Positions 15,379 to 21,937 of a stretch of 32,003 bases of DNA are shown piece after piece. Within the stretch, counting starts at the first letter, position 1. Each line of letters opens with the position of its first letter. The position numbers and the translations under genes are program-made. Below the pieces are notes generated by a model, which saw only the letters and a list, made by a program, of their open reading frames with translations, made no database searches and was not told the DNA's origin. The stretch is from Melioribacteraceae bacterium (lineage in GTDB: Bacteria; Bacteroidota; Ignavibacteria; Ignavibacteriales; Melioribacteraceae): positions 1 through 32,003 of the forward strand of contig JAKIUC010000055.1 of the NCBI GenBank assembly GCA_021647785.1, given 5' to 3'.

Positions 15379-16086
15379 TTAAAAAACCTTTCCAATTTGA
15401 TTTGCTTTTTCTAACGATTCGTCGAGATACGACAGAATATTTTTGGCTGACTCATAATTTTTGGATAACGAAATCATACTTTCCATCTCTTCAATAGGGC
15501 TTACATTAGAGCTTTCCAAAAACCCTTGAGAAACTTCAAATTCACCATCGTTTACTTGAACAAAATCCTCATCACTTTTAAAATAAACTTCATAATCTTT
15601 AATTAGTTGTGTATCCTCTGCTCCTCTCATTATCATTAACTTATCAACTATTTTTTCCCCAACCTTTATCACCCCATCAGCAGAAATAGTAATTCTATTA
15701 TCTTCATTATTCATTACATCTTTAAGATTAATCAACCCGCCCTCACCAATAACTTTATCGCCTTTTCTATTAGTCAAAAATCCTTCCTGCGAAATTGAGA
15801 ACTTTCCATCGCGGGTTAATCTTTCACCACTCTCAGTTTCAACAGTAAAATAGGCATCTCCTTTTAACGCCAAGTCTAACGGATTACTTGTAAACAGATG
15901 TTCGCCAGCAGCAAAATCAGTTACTTGTTTGGTAACCATATTACCTTGCTCCATAAGTATTTGATAAAACGGCAAAGTTTTCTTATATCCGGAAGTCCCC
16001 ATATTTGCTAAGTTATTTGCAATAACTCCTATCTGTTTCTCTCCAACTTGCAGATTTTGTCCTGCTTGGAATATTCCTTTTATCAT
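15379..16086 (-). CDS. flgF: Flagellar rod protein FlgF
   Basis: 235 residues, a little shorter than usual. It belongs to the rod/hook family: VIANNLANMGTSGYKK (about 21-36), the LDLALKGDAYFTVET stretch and the C-terminal ESSNVSPIEEMESMISLSKN. Compared with FlgG it lacks the full AASGM motif and has a divergent start MIKGIFQAGQNLQVGEKQIG, which together with its place before flgG suggests FlgF of the proximal/distal rod. It overlaps the stop of the preceding gene by 4 nt (ATGA). FlgF is the best fit, but another FlgG-like rod protein is possible. Confidence 0.87.
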   Translation of the reverse strand: MIKGIFQAGQNLQVGEKQIGVIANNLANMGTSGYKKTLPFYQILMEQGNMVTKQVTDFAAGEHLFTSNPLDLALKGDAYFTVETESGERLTRDGKFSISQEGFLTNRKGDKVIGEGGLINLKDVMNNEDNRITISADGVIKVGEKIVDKLMIMRGAEDTQLIKDYEVYFKSDEDFVQVNDGEFEVSQGFLESSNVSPIEEMESMISLSKNYESAKNILSYLDESLEKANQIGKVF

Positions 16087-16613
16087 GCTTGGTTCCTCGC
16101 TATGTTTGTTTCTGAACCGTAACTTTTAATATTATTAACTAAAAGGATTTCACCTTTTGCAATTTTTAATTTACGTGCTAAGGCAGTAATATTTTGTTCT
16201 CCAAAACAATTCTCAATTTTTTCCAGTAGCCCCATTCGTACTGGTGTTAATGAGTGATCTATTGGTTTACGTAAATTCTCTTCTCTCAGTAAACGAATAT
16301 TTTCTTTGAATTGTTTCGATATTATTTTTTGCTGAATTTTTACTCTTCGCAAGAATACAAGAGATAGTACAATGGTTGCACTTAACATTAAAATTAAAAT
16401 ATTAAAAACTCCTGACGAAATATTTGGGAATGCTGCAATTCGTGAGTTTTTTTCTACTGATTCTTTTGTTATCATTTGGCTGCCGCCTTGGGCTTCAAGC
16501 ATTTGAGCCTTAACAATTGCACGTACATCAACATTGCTTGAGTTTTGAGCTACAGCTGCAATGTTAATTAAGAAGATTGTTAGAATTAATATTTGTAAAA
16601 ATCTTTTTATCAT
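16083..16613 (-). CDS. Membrane protein with SwrB/DUF6115-like C-terminus
   Basis: 176 residues. There is a signal peptide or first helix (about 4-22), a short outside segment of some 45 residues, a second hydrophobic helix (about 68-88), then a charged, helical cytoplasmic part (about 90-130), and a C-terminal motif ALARKLKIAKGEILLVNNI (about 144-162). From memory this ending resembles the L-x-k/g-G-E-I/V-x-L-x-L motif of DUF6115 proteins, which I associate with SwrB of Bacillus, an activator of flagellar export at FliP encoded just after sigD. Here too the gene follows the fliA group. The gene is certain from its 4-nt overlaps on both sides; the SwrB comparison is inference. Confidence 0.7.
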   Translation of the reverse strand: MIKRFLQILILTIFLINIAAVAQNSSNVDVRAIVKAQMLEAQGGSQMITKESVEKNSRIAAFPNISSGVFNILILMLSATIVLSLVFLRRVKIQQKIISKQFKENIRLLREENLRKPIDHSLTPVRMGLLEKIENCFGEQNITALARKLKIAKGEILLVNNIKSYGSETNIARNQA

Positions 16614-17908
16614 TTTTGCAATTTCCTTTTAAGTGGGAACTGTAGTGAAAAGGATGTTCCGCTTTCTTCGCTACTATTGTAAAAAACTTTCCCTTCATGT
16701 TTTCTCATTAAATTATTCATAATTGAAAGTGAAAGTTCAAACGAATCTCTTTTTTTACTATTCATGTTTCCAAAATTATCTGTTGTAAATACATTTATTA
16801 AAACCAAACCACTCTGAAAGCGAGTCTGTATCAAAATTCCGCCAGTTTCTGAATATCCATTTTTTATTAAGCTAAATAGATTTGAAAATATTTGATTCAG
16901 CAAATTTGAATTACTAAGTATTGGAGGAATGTTCTCTCCCAAATCAAGAATACACTCATAATTGTTATTCTTAATTGATGACATTAAAACGTCCACATAT
17001 TCCGAGACTTCATCATTTAAGTTGCAAGGGGTTGTAACTGTTGCATCATTATTAACACTTGCAAATTTGGATAAACGGTTCATTACAGTTTCAATCTTTT
17101 TTACTTGGTTATTAATGGTTTGTAATACATCTTTATCAACATTTGAATGTTCGTTTTTAATAAAATCGGAGCAACTCATTATAACTTGAGTTGGCTTCAT
17201 TATATCTTCAACTATTCCATTTGTTAATTCACCAACCGCAGCAAGTTTTGAATCGTTAGATAATTTACTTTTGTAAGTAAGAGATTCTTTTATAGCTTCA
17301 TTTATTTTTTCTTGATTAATAATCATCGAAACTTTTGGATAAATTAAACCTGTTAATAAATGAACTGCCTTCATTTCAAACGAATCATCTTTTAATTCAC
17401 TTAATGGAGTCTGCACAACCAAAATGCCTTTTTTCTGGTTTCGTTCAATTATCGGAATTATTAGATAATTTAGATTTGGAGCATGTTTTTCATTTCTACT
17501 TAAGTTAGGAAGTATTACAGCTTTCTTTTTTTCAAAAACCCAACTAATTATTCCATTTTTTAATGATGTTTCAACTGTATGCCTAATTCTTCTATCGCAT
17601 CTTTCTGTTACAGGAAGTAGTTCGTATTCATTATCATTAAAAAGAAAAAGATGAGCTTCTTCAACCGTAAAAAGTGTACGAAGATTTTTTACAAAAAGAT
17701 TAATTATTAATTGTACATCATTCAAGTTTCTTATTTGAGTATTTACATTGCTAATGGTAGTAAAAAATGACTCGAACCTATTTTTGTTACCCATTGCAGA
17801 AGTATTAATAAAACGTAACGCAGTTTCATTAGTTTTGCTTAATGACTCTTCTTCTAATGTTTTATAGAGTGTGTCATACATATGGGCGCTATTTTTAATT
17901 ACTTTCAT
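16610..17908 (-). CDS. GAF-domain sensor kinase homologue lacking catalytic residues
   Basis: 432 residues. Residues about 45-195 are a GAF sensor domain (EEAHLFLFNDNEYELLPV). Residues 215-285 match a HisKA helix pair, LAAVGELTNGIVEDIMKPTQ, but in the alignment GIAHEINNP the His is E234. The HATPase-like end (about 325-425) keeps the N-box start (NLFSLIKNG) and D377, but the G1 box reads TTDNFGNM and the G2 box GxGLGL is replaced by FELSLSI. The protein is therefore probably a pseudokinase: a scaffold or a GAF-controlled regulator of a partner. It sits 12 nt after an HDOD gene and overlaps the SwrB-like gene by 4 nt, inside the fliA-flgF block. Confidence 0.85.
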   Translation of the reverse strand: MKVIKNSAHMYDTLYKTLEEESLSKTNETALRFINTSAMGNKNRFESFFTTISNVNTQIRNLNDVQLIINLFVKNLRTLFTVEEAHLFLFNDNEYELLPVTERCDRRIRHTVETSLKNGIISWVFEKKKAVILPNLSRNEKHAPNLNYLIIPIIERNQKKGILVVQTPLSELKDDSFEMKAVHLLTGLIYPKVSMIINQEKINEAIKESLTYKSKLSNDSKLAAVGELTNGIVEDIMKPTQVIMSCSDFIKNEHSNVDKDVLQTINNQVKKIETVMNRLSKFASVNNDATVTTPCNLNDEVSEYVDVLMSSIKNNNYECILDLGENIPPILSNSNLLNQIFSNLFSLIKNGYSETGGILIQTRFQSGLVLINVFTTDNFGNMNSKKRDSFELSLSIMNNLMRKHEGKVFYNSSEESGTSFSLQFPLKRKLQK

Positions 17909-17920
17909 CTGTTAGATATT

Positions 17921-18787
17921 TTATATTAAACTTCTAATTGATTCAATCTGTTCTTTAATAAATTCGTTATAAGATTCTATGAATTCTTCCAAACTCTCTT
18001 TGCTTGAAAATCCTAATGTCTCTATAATAGATTCATCTAAAACCAAGTCTGTTTCCCAATCTACCATCCCAATTTTCTGAACAGTAGTTATATAATCTGC
18101 TAAGTGTATAACAGAAGTTAATGCTTTATCCATATTTGCCACAGATGGTGTATGATGGAATTTAACTGCATCAACAATTATTTTTGGAAGTCCCCAATTT
18201 TCCAAAACTAACTCAGCAACTTCGGCATGAGTTAAAGTTAAAATCTCTTTTTCAGCAATAGTATGATTAATTCCAGTAGATGCTAATTCATATATTTCGT
18301 CAAATTCTGACTTAAAATCTCTGTGAATTATTGAAATAGCAAAATCGTGCAAAAACCCTACTACAAAAGCTTCGCCACAATTTGTAATATCTAAATCCAT
18401 TGCAATTTTACGAGATAAATTTGCAGTAATAAATGAGTGTAGCCAAAAATCATCAGGATTAAAATATTTACTCCGTTCCATTTTGAATGACTGCATAAAC
18501 GCAATTGCAAAAACAACTTTTTTAATCTCTTTTAACCCAAGAACAAAAACAGCAAAACTCATAGTAGAGACTTCTCGTCTTAAACCATAAATTGGAGAGT
18601 TAGCGATGGTTAAAATTTTGGATATAAAACTTTGATCTTTCGAAATAATTTTAACCAAATCTGATTTGCTGCTATTTGGATCATTCAATATTCGCAATGC
18701 TTCATCTGCAATTTGCGGTAAAGCAGGTAGAGTGTTAATCTTCTCTAAAATTTTTTCTATGTTCTCTTGATTTTTCACTAACATCAT
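17921..18787 (-). CDS. HDOD-domain regulatory protein (second copy)
   Basis: 288 residues consisting of one HDOD domain (about 12-215). Marks are LPALPQIADEALRILND, SDLVKIISKDQSFISKIL, ANSPIYGL and AVFVLGLKEIKK, then GFLHDFAISI and the VKFHHTP region. HDOD proteins are HD-like folds that usually lack the metal-dependent phosphodiesterase activity and act as signalling scaffolds. It is clearly paralogous to the neighbour at 18799-19665, 11 nt upstream, and precedes the pseudokinase by 12 nt. Two HDOD proteins, a pseudokinase and FliA next to each other suggest a module that tunes flagellar gene expression or assembly; that role is inferred. Confidence 0.9.
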   Translation of the reverse strand: MMLVKNQENIEKILEKINTLPALPQIADEALRILNDPNSSKSDLVKIISKDQSFISKILTIANSPIYGLRREVSTMSFAVFVLGLKEIKKVVFAIAFMQSFKMERSKYFNPDDFWLHSFITANLSRKIAMDLDITNCGEAFVVGFLHDFAISIIHRDFKSEFDEIYELASTGINHTIAEKEILTLTHAEVAELVLENWGLPKIIVDAVKFHHTPSVANMDKALTSVIHLADYITTVQKIGMVDWETDLVLDESIIETLGFSSKESLEEFIESYNEFIKEQIESIRSLI

Positions 18788-18798
18788 AATAATAACTC

Positions 18799-19665
18799 CT
18801 AAAATGGAAGAGATTCCAACTGGTTTTGAAGATGTTCTTTATAGCTTTCTATAAAACTATCAACATATTCTTTACTGCCAAGCCCAAGAATCTCAATTGC
18901 CTTTTCATCTATTTCTAATCCGGAATCCCATCTGAACGCACCGCATTCCAAAACATTTGTTGTATAATCGGCTAAATGGATTATAGTTGATAATAGAATA
19001 TTATCACTATTTTCTGATGGGTTGTGGTGGAAATAAATTGCCTCACCAAGATTTGCAGGAAGGTGCCATTTATCGCAAAGTATTTTGCCAATTTCCTGAT
19101 GTGTTAAATCCATAACTTCTTGTTCAGCAAATTTGTAACTAACCGATTTGTTTGTAACTAAATCACAGATTTTAATAAAATCTTTGTTGAAATATTTCTG
19201 AGTTACAACAATACCTAAATCATGCAATAAGCCAGCAGTAAATGCCTCACTTGTTTTTTGATATCCCAAATCATCTGCAATTGCTTTTGCAGCCATAGCT
19301 GTCATAAACGAATGTTCCCAAAATTCCCTTCTGTCCCAATATTCCGAATCCTCATTTTTAAATGTATCGAACATTGAAAGAGCAATAACTATTTGGCGAA
19401 CTTGGTCGAAACCAAGTACAAGAACTGCAAAATCGATACTCGGTACTTTTCTTGGTAATCCATATAGGGGTGAGTTTGCAACTGTTAAAATTCTTGCTAC
19501 AAGAGCTTGGTCTTTATTAATTAAACTACTAATATCTGTAGTGCTAGTCATAGGATCATCCAAAAGGTCTAAAACATGCTTTGTAATTGAAGGAATAGAG
19601 GGTAGGTTTCTAATACTAAGCAAATAATTTTTTCTACGACTATCTTTAATTTCAATTTCGTTCAT
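18799..19665 (-). CDS. HDOD-domain regulatory protein (first copy)
   Basis: 288 residues with one HDOD domain: LPSIPSITKHVLDLLDD, SSLINKDQALVARILTVANS (about 50-69), PLYGLPRK, AVLVLGFDQVRQI, the AGLLHDLGIVV segment and IYFHHNPSE. It aligns with the second HDOD protein over its whole length, so the two arose by tandem duplication. The frame is open to a TTG at 19677 inside fliA, but the ATG at 19665, one base after the fliA stop, is the more likely start and would be translationally coupled. The exact output is unknown; its place directly after fliA argues for a role in motility. Confidence 0.9.
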   Translation of the reverse strand: MNEIEIKDSRRKNYLLSIRNLPSIPSITKHVLDLLDDPMTSTTDISSLINKDQALVARILTVANSPLYGLPRKVPSIDFAVLVLGFDQVRQIVIALSMFDTFKNEDSEYWDRREFWEHSFMTAMAAKAIADDLGYQKTSEAFTAGLLHDLGIVVTQKYFNKDFIKICDLVTNKSVSYKFAEQEVMDLTHQEIGKILCDKWHLPANLGEAIYFHHNPSENSDNILLSTIIHLADYTTNVLECGAFRWDSGLEIDEKAIEILGLGSKEYVDSFIESYKEHLQNQLESLPF

Positions 19666-19666
19666 T

Positions 19667-20296
19667 TTAAACGCCAACTTCTTGTAACTTCCCTTTTAGG
19701 GAATCTAAAATTCGTGAGTGAATCTGTGATATTCGCGAGACTGTAATATCTAAAACTTCTGATATTTCTCGATAGTTTAGGTGCTCAAAGTAATAAAGAG
19801 TAATTATCAATCTATCCCTTTCAGATAAATCCTTAATACATTCCATCAATCTCTCTTTAGCTTCATTTTTTTCAGCTGTTTCTTCAGGAAGCTCAACATC
19901 TGATGGAATTACTTCGTGCAGTGTTCCGCTATCATCATTTCCAGAAGTTCTATCCAAAGATACATTTAGAAAATAAGGTTCACCAGGTTCATCAAATGGT
20001 GAAAATCTTGGTTTAATTTGAGCTTTCCTAAGCTCATCTATTATTTTTCCTCTAATTCTCTGTATGGCATAAGTTTCAAATTTTGTTCCAAACTCTGGGT
20101 CAAAGCGTTCAACTGCTTCGCTTAAACCTTCAATTCCAAACTGGAAATAATCTCTACTATCAAAGATGTTGAGATTAACAAATTTGGAATGGTGAATTAC
20201 ATAGTGGACTAAATTTGTGTAACACAATAACAATTGCTTCTTAAGTACCTCTGTAGGAGCTTGTTTGTATTGTGTCCAAAGTGTTGTGGTCTCCAT
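19667..20296 (-). CDS. fliA: Flagellar sigma factor FliA (sigma-28 family) lacking region 3
   Basis: 209 residues against about 239 in Escherichia coli. Region 2 is intact (LVHYVIHHSKF, YFQFGIEGLSEAVERFDP, FETYAIQRIRGKIIDELR, about 29-90). Region 4 is intact with the helix-turn-helix LNYREISEVLDITVSRISQI (about 173-192). Between them region 3, normally some 60 residues starting DWVPRSVR, is absent; RKAQIKPRFSP runs straight into NVSLDRTSGNDDSG and an acidic linker. It should direct RNA polymerase to late flagellar promoters. The ATG has GGGAAG upstream and lies 4 nt after the small membrane protein gene. Confidence 0.9.
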   Translation of the reverse strand: METTTLWTQYKQAPTEVLKKQLLLCYTNLVHYVIHHSKFVNLNIFDSRDYFQFGIEGLSEAVERFDPEFGTKFETYAIQRIRGKIIDELRKAQIKPRFSPFDEPGEPYFLNVSLDRTSGNDDSGTLHEVIPSDVELPEETAEKNEAKERLMECIKDLSERDRLIITLYYFEHLNYREISEVLDITVSRISQIHSRILDSLKGKLQEVGV

Positions 20297-20300
20297 TTTT

Positions 20301-20525
20301 TCACTTCCCGCTTAAGTTTTCTGATAATTCATTCCCTTTCTCAAAGGTTTTTTTATTTATCGAGCGGATAAAGACTATTGCAAGAACGCCTAGCATACTG
20401 GTAAGAAATAAAAATATTGCAAATGAACGAATAAGAACATCAACCAACGATAAATTCATCTGGCTAAAAAAGATTATCGATAAAAAGAAAAATAACATTC
20501 CTACATTCATTACTATCTTGTTCAT
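20301..20525 (-). CDS. Small two-helix membrane protein
   Basis: 74 residues with two hydrophobic helices (about 6-23 and 32-53) and a charged C-terminal tail of some 20 residues (RSINKKTFEKGNELSENLSGK region). No family recognised. I believe the gene is real: GAGGAA lies 5 nt before its ATG, it is the first gene of the operon, and its stop is 4 nt from the fliA start. In many flagellar clusters a small unnamed membrane protein sits between flhG and fliA, which may be the same thing, but I cannot show homology. It might be made to couple membrane state to sigma factor expression; that is speculation. Confidence 0.7.
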   Translation of the reverse strand: MNKIVMNVGMLFFFLSIIFFSQMNLSLVDVLIRSFAIFLFLTSMLGVLAIVFIRSINKKTFEKGNELSENLSGK

Positions 20526-20561
20526 ACATTTCCTCGATTTATTTACACATTTTATGCAAAG

Positions 20562-20567
20562 ACTATA
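20562..20567 (-). promoter_or_regulatory. Candidate -10 box of the motility operon
   Basis: On the minus strand TATAGT lies about 37 nt before the first ATG of the operon (20525) and is followed by CTTTG, so the same bases also approximate a Bacteroidetes-type -7 box (TA-n-TTTG, one base longer than the usual spacing). I see no convincing -35 element at 17-18 nt. This is the only good candidate upstream of a block of about 24 genes with no internal gap over 35 nt. No sigma-28 or sigma-54 site was recognised. Confidence 0.3.
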
Positions 20568-20775
20568 CCAAATTATTTTTGTAATTTATCTTTGTTTTTT
20601 TGATGTAAATCAACTATGTAAATAATTTCAGTGAATTGATTGGTTATTATTAGCCATGTGATGAATTCATGATATTTCCTAACGAGGCAAAATATTTGGA
20701 GTTAGAGGTATTTATTAATAAAAGATAGTGATTAATATTTTGTTGTTAGTGATTAGTATTTTAGGCTAAGTTCTC

Positions 20776-20851
20776 CTACAAGGATGCCATTGGCATAATT
20801 ATCTCAGCAAATAATGTCGTGCCGATGGCACTAATTACGTCTATCTTGTAG
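20776..20851. repeat. Palindromic element 1, three-way-junction shape
   Basis: Outer arms CTACAAG (20776-20782) and CTTGTAG (20845-20851) enclose two hairpins: ATGCCA-T-TGGCAT (20784-20796) and GTGCC-GAT-GGCAC (20819-20831). The two inner hairpins are also direct repeats of each other with their flanks (TGCCATTGGCAT-AATTA and TGCCGATGGCAC-TAATTA). It lies in the gene-free region upstream of the motility operon. Confidence 0.65.
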
Positions 20852-20856
20852 TGATA

Positions 20857-20913
20857 TTACCATAATGTCACTCCTCTGGAGTTTTTAGTATCGTAGATAC
20901 GAAATTATGGTAA
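20857..20913. repeat. Palindromic element 2, three-way-junction shape
   Basis: Outer arms TTACCATAAT (20857-20866) and ATTATGGTAA (20904-20913) are perfect over 10 bp. They enclose two perfect 5-bp hairpins with 3-nt loops, ACTCC-TCT-GGAGT (20870-20882) and GTATC-GTA-GATAC (20888-20900). The plan is the same as in element 1, six bases away, although the sequences differ. Confidence 0.7.
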
Positions 20914-20938
20914 ACAAACATCTAAGCCAATAAAACAA

Positions 20939-20975
20939 GTACCATTCCGCAAAAAGAGACGGAACAGGTAGGTAC
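20939..20975. repeat. Palindromic element 3, nested hairpin
   Basis: Outer arms GTACC (20939-20943) and GGTAC (20971-20975), inner arms TTCCG (20945-20949) and CGGAA (20960-20964). The ATTCCGC core reappears in the hairpin at 21204-21222, so it may belong to the same repeat family. Confidence 0.5.
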
Positions 20976-21158
20976 GATACTTCTCTATTTATACATTGTT
21001 GTCATAATTAGAACTTAGCCGTATTTTATAACTAATAAATTATTTAGGCGGGAGAGTGAAGTATCTGTTTTTGTATGTTGCTCTTAAAGACAATAAGCAA
21101 GTTTAACAACAAATAATTTGTAGTGCCTATCGTTTTTCATTTTAAAACACCGAATTCT
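20976..21158. other. Gene-free AT-rich spacer
   Basis: No open frame of useful length and no RNA gene seen on either strand. This is part of the 1.4-kb gap between the motility operon (from 20525) and the surface-protein gene ending at 21938; the rest of the gap is described in the repeat entries on both sides. Confidence 0.5.
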
Positions 21159-21262
21159 TTTTACCCACCCCTAAATCCCCTCCCAGTAGGGGACTTTTTG
21201 CACCATTCCGCAAAGCGGAATGAATCTTTCCCCTCTTAAGAGGGGATTAAGGGGTGTGTCCT
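21159..21262. repeat. C-rich palindromic repeat, copy 1
   Basis: CACCCCTAAATCCCCTCC near 21167-21184 pairs with GAGGGGATTAAGGGGTG near 21240-21256. Inside are the hairpin CATTCCGC-AAA-GCGGAATG (21204-21222) and the perfect 16-nt palindrome CCCCTCTTAAGAGGGG (21230-21245). Its GC-rich arms stand out in this AT-rich DNA. Similar C-rich palindromes are scattered in Bacteroidetes/Chlorobi-group genomes, as far as I recall; a second copy lies at 21531-21561. Confidence 0.7.
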
Positions 21263-21445
21263 GTTTTCATTTATGCAACACCCATATTTCTAAATTATCT
21301 AGCTTTTTGACCCAAAATAAAAGTATTTCACAAAAGTCAAATTAATTCGCTTTTTAGGCTATTATCAATGCTTTCTCAAATAGTGCAGCAAACAGGTAAA
21401 TATTTTTGTGAATTAAGAGAGCAGTAAGATTTATCTTGGTGTATA

Positions 21446-21504
21446 AACCAGTAAACTGGTTACAATTTCTTTATTCTTTTATTTCCCACTGATGAATCTG
21501 TGGG
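21446..21504. repeat. Two short hairpins
   Basis: AACCAGT-AA-ACTGGTT (21446-21461) is a perfect inverted repeat, followed by CCCAC (about 21485-21489) and GTGGG (about 21500-21504) around a 10-nt loop. Function unknown; they add to the high palindrome density of this spacer. Confidence 0.4.
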
Positions 21505-21530
21505 TTAATGAGAATGATTGTTTTTATCCG

Positions 21531-21561
21531 CCCCTAAATCCCCTCCTCGGAGGGGATTTAG
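21531..21561. repeat. C-rich palindromic repeat, copy 2
   Basis: CTAAATCCCCTCC (21534-21546) and GGAGGGGATTTAG (21549-21561) form a perfect 13-bp stem around a 2-nt loop. The left half repeats the left arm of copy 1 at 21159-21262 (CCCCTAAATCCCCTCC), so the family is present at least twice in 400 bp. Confidence 0.75.
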
Positions 21562-21598
21562 TATCTTATCAGTAATATTCGTGTTATTTTTGGCAGAA

Positions 21599-21736
21599 AA
21601 TTACAAATGACAACATTCAAATAGCAAATAAATCCCAAATATCAATATCAATATCAAAATTCCAAAAAACGAGACACATTAACACAAATTTCTTGTTTGG
21701 AATTTGAATTTTATAAATTGAAATTTATTTGTAATT
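21599..21736. repeat. Long imperfect AT-rich hairpin with hexamer repeat
   Basis: Nested pairs: AATTACAAAT (21599-21608) with ATTTGTAATT (21727-21736), AAATAAAT (21626-21633) with ATTTATTT (21723-21730, partly sharing bases with the first pair), and AAATTCCAAA (21657-21666) with TTTGGAATTT (21696-21705). Three tandem ATATCA units occupy 21639-21656. No coding frame crosses it. Confidence 0.55.
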
Positions 21737-21871
21737 TATCTTTTTGAGATTTGTCTTTTCCAGTTCATCTGGGTTAGGGGTGGGTAAAAGTAAAAGTTGA
21801 TTTGTTCTTTAGAATTCTCAACAATTTAATCGAATATAAAGATAACAAGGCTCCTAAACTATTTGTAAATC

Positions 21872-21907
21872 AAAAAAAAACCACAGCATAAAATGTCTGT
21901 GGTTTTT
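21872..21907 (-). terminator. Intrinsic terminator of the 775-residue surface protein gene
   Basis: On the minus strand AAAAACCACAG (21907-21897) pairs with CTGTGGTTTTT (21886-21876) around a 10-nt loop and runs into nine T. It begins 31 nt after the stop codon at 21938. Confidence 0.9.
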
Positions 21908-21937
21908 ATCAAATATCTGATATTTATTGCTTCTAAA

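Larger units (their letters stand above)
21159..21789. repeat. Segment bounded by 16-bp inverted repeats
   Basis: TTTTACCCACCCCTAA (21159-21174) and TTAGGGGTGGGTAAAA (21774-21789) are exact inverted copies 631 bp apart end to end. The segment holds both C-rich palindromes and the long hairpin at 21599-21736 but no gene. It could be a decayed non-autonomous mobile element or simply two copies of the same repeat in opposite orientation. No target-site duplication was recognised next to the ends. Confidence 0.5.

Noticed and set aside
20272-20625. Plus-strand open frame of 117 codons over the fliA start and the small membrane gene
   Set aside because: Fully antisense to genes with good ribosome sites and a known family; composition is that of a reverse-complement hydrophobic stretch.
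20776-20975. CRISPR array or tRNA gene
   Set aside because: The palindromes are not repeated at regular intervals with spacers, and no tRNA arm consensus (for example GGTTCGANTCC) is present.
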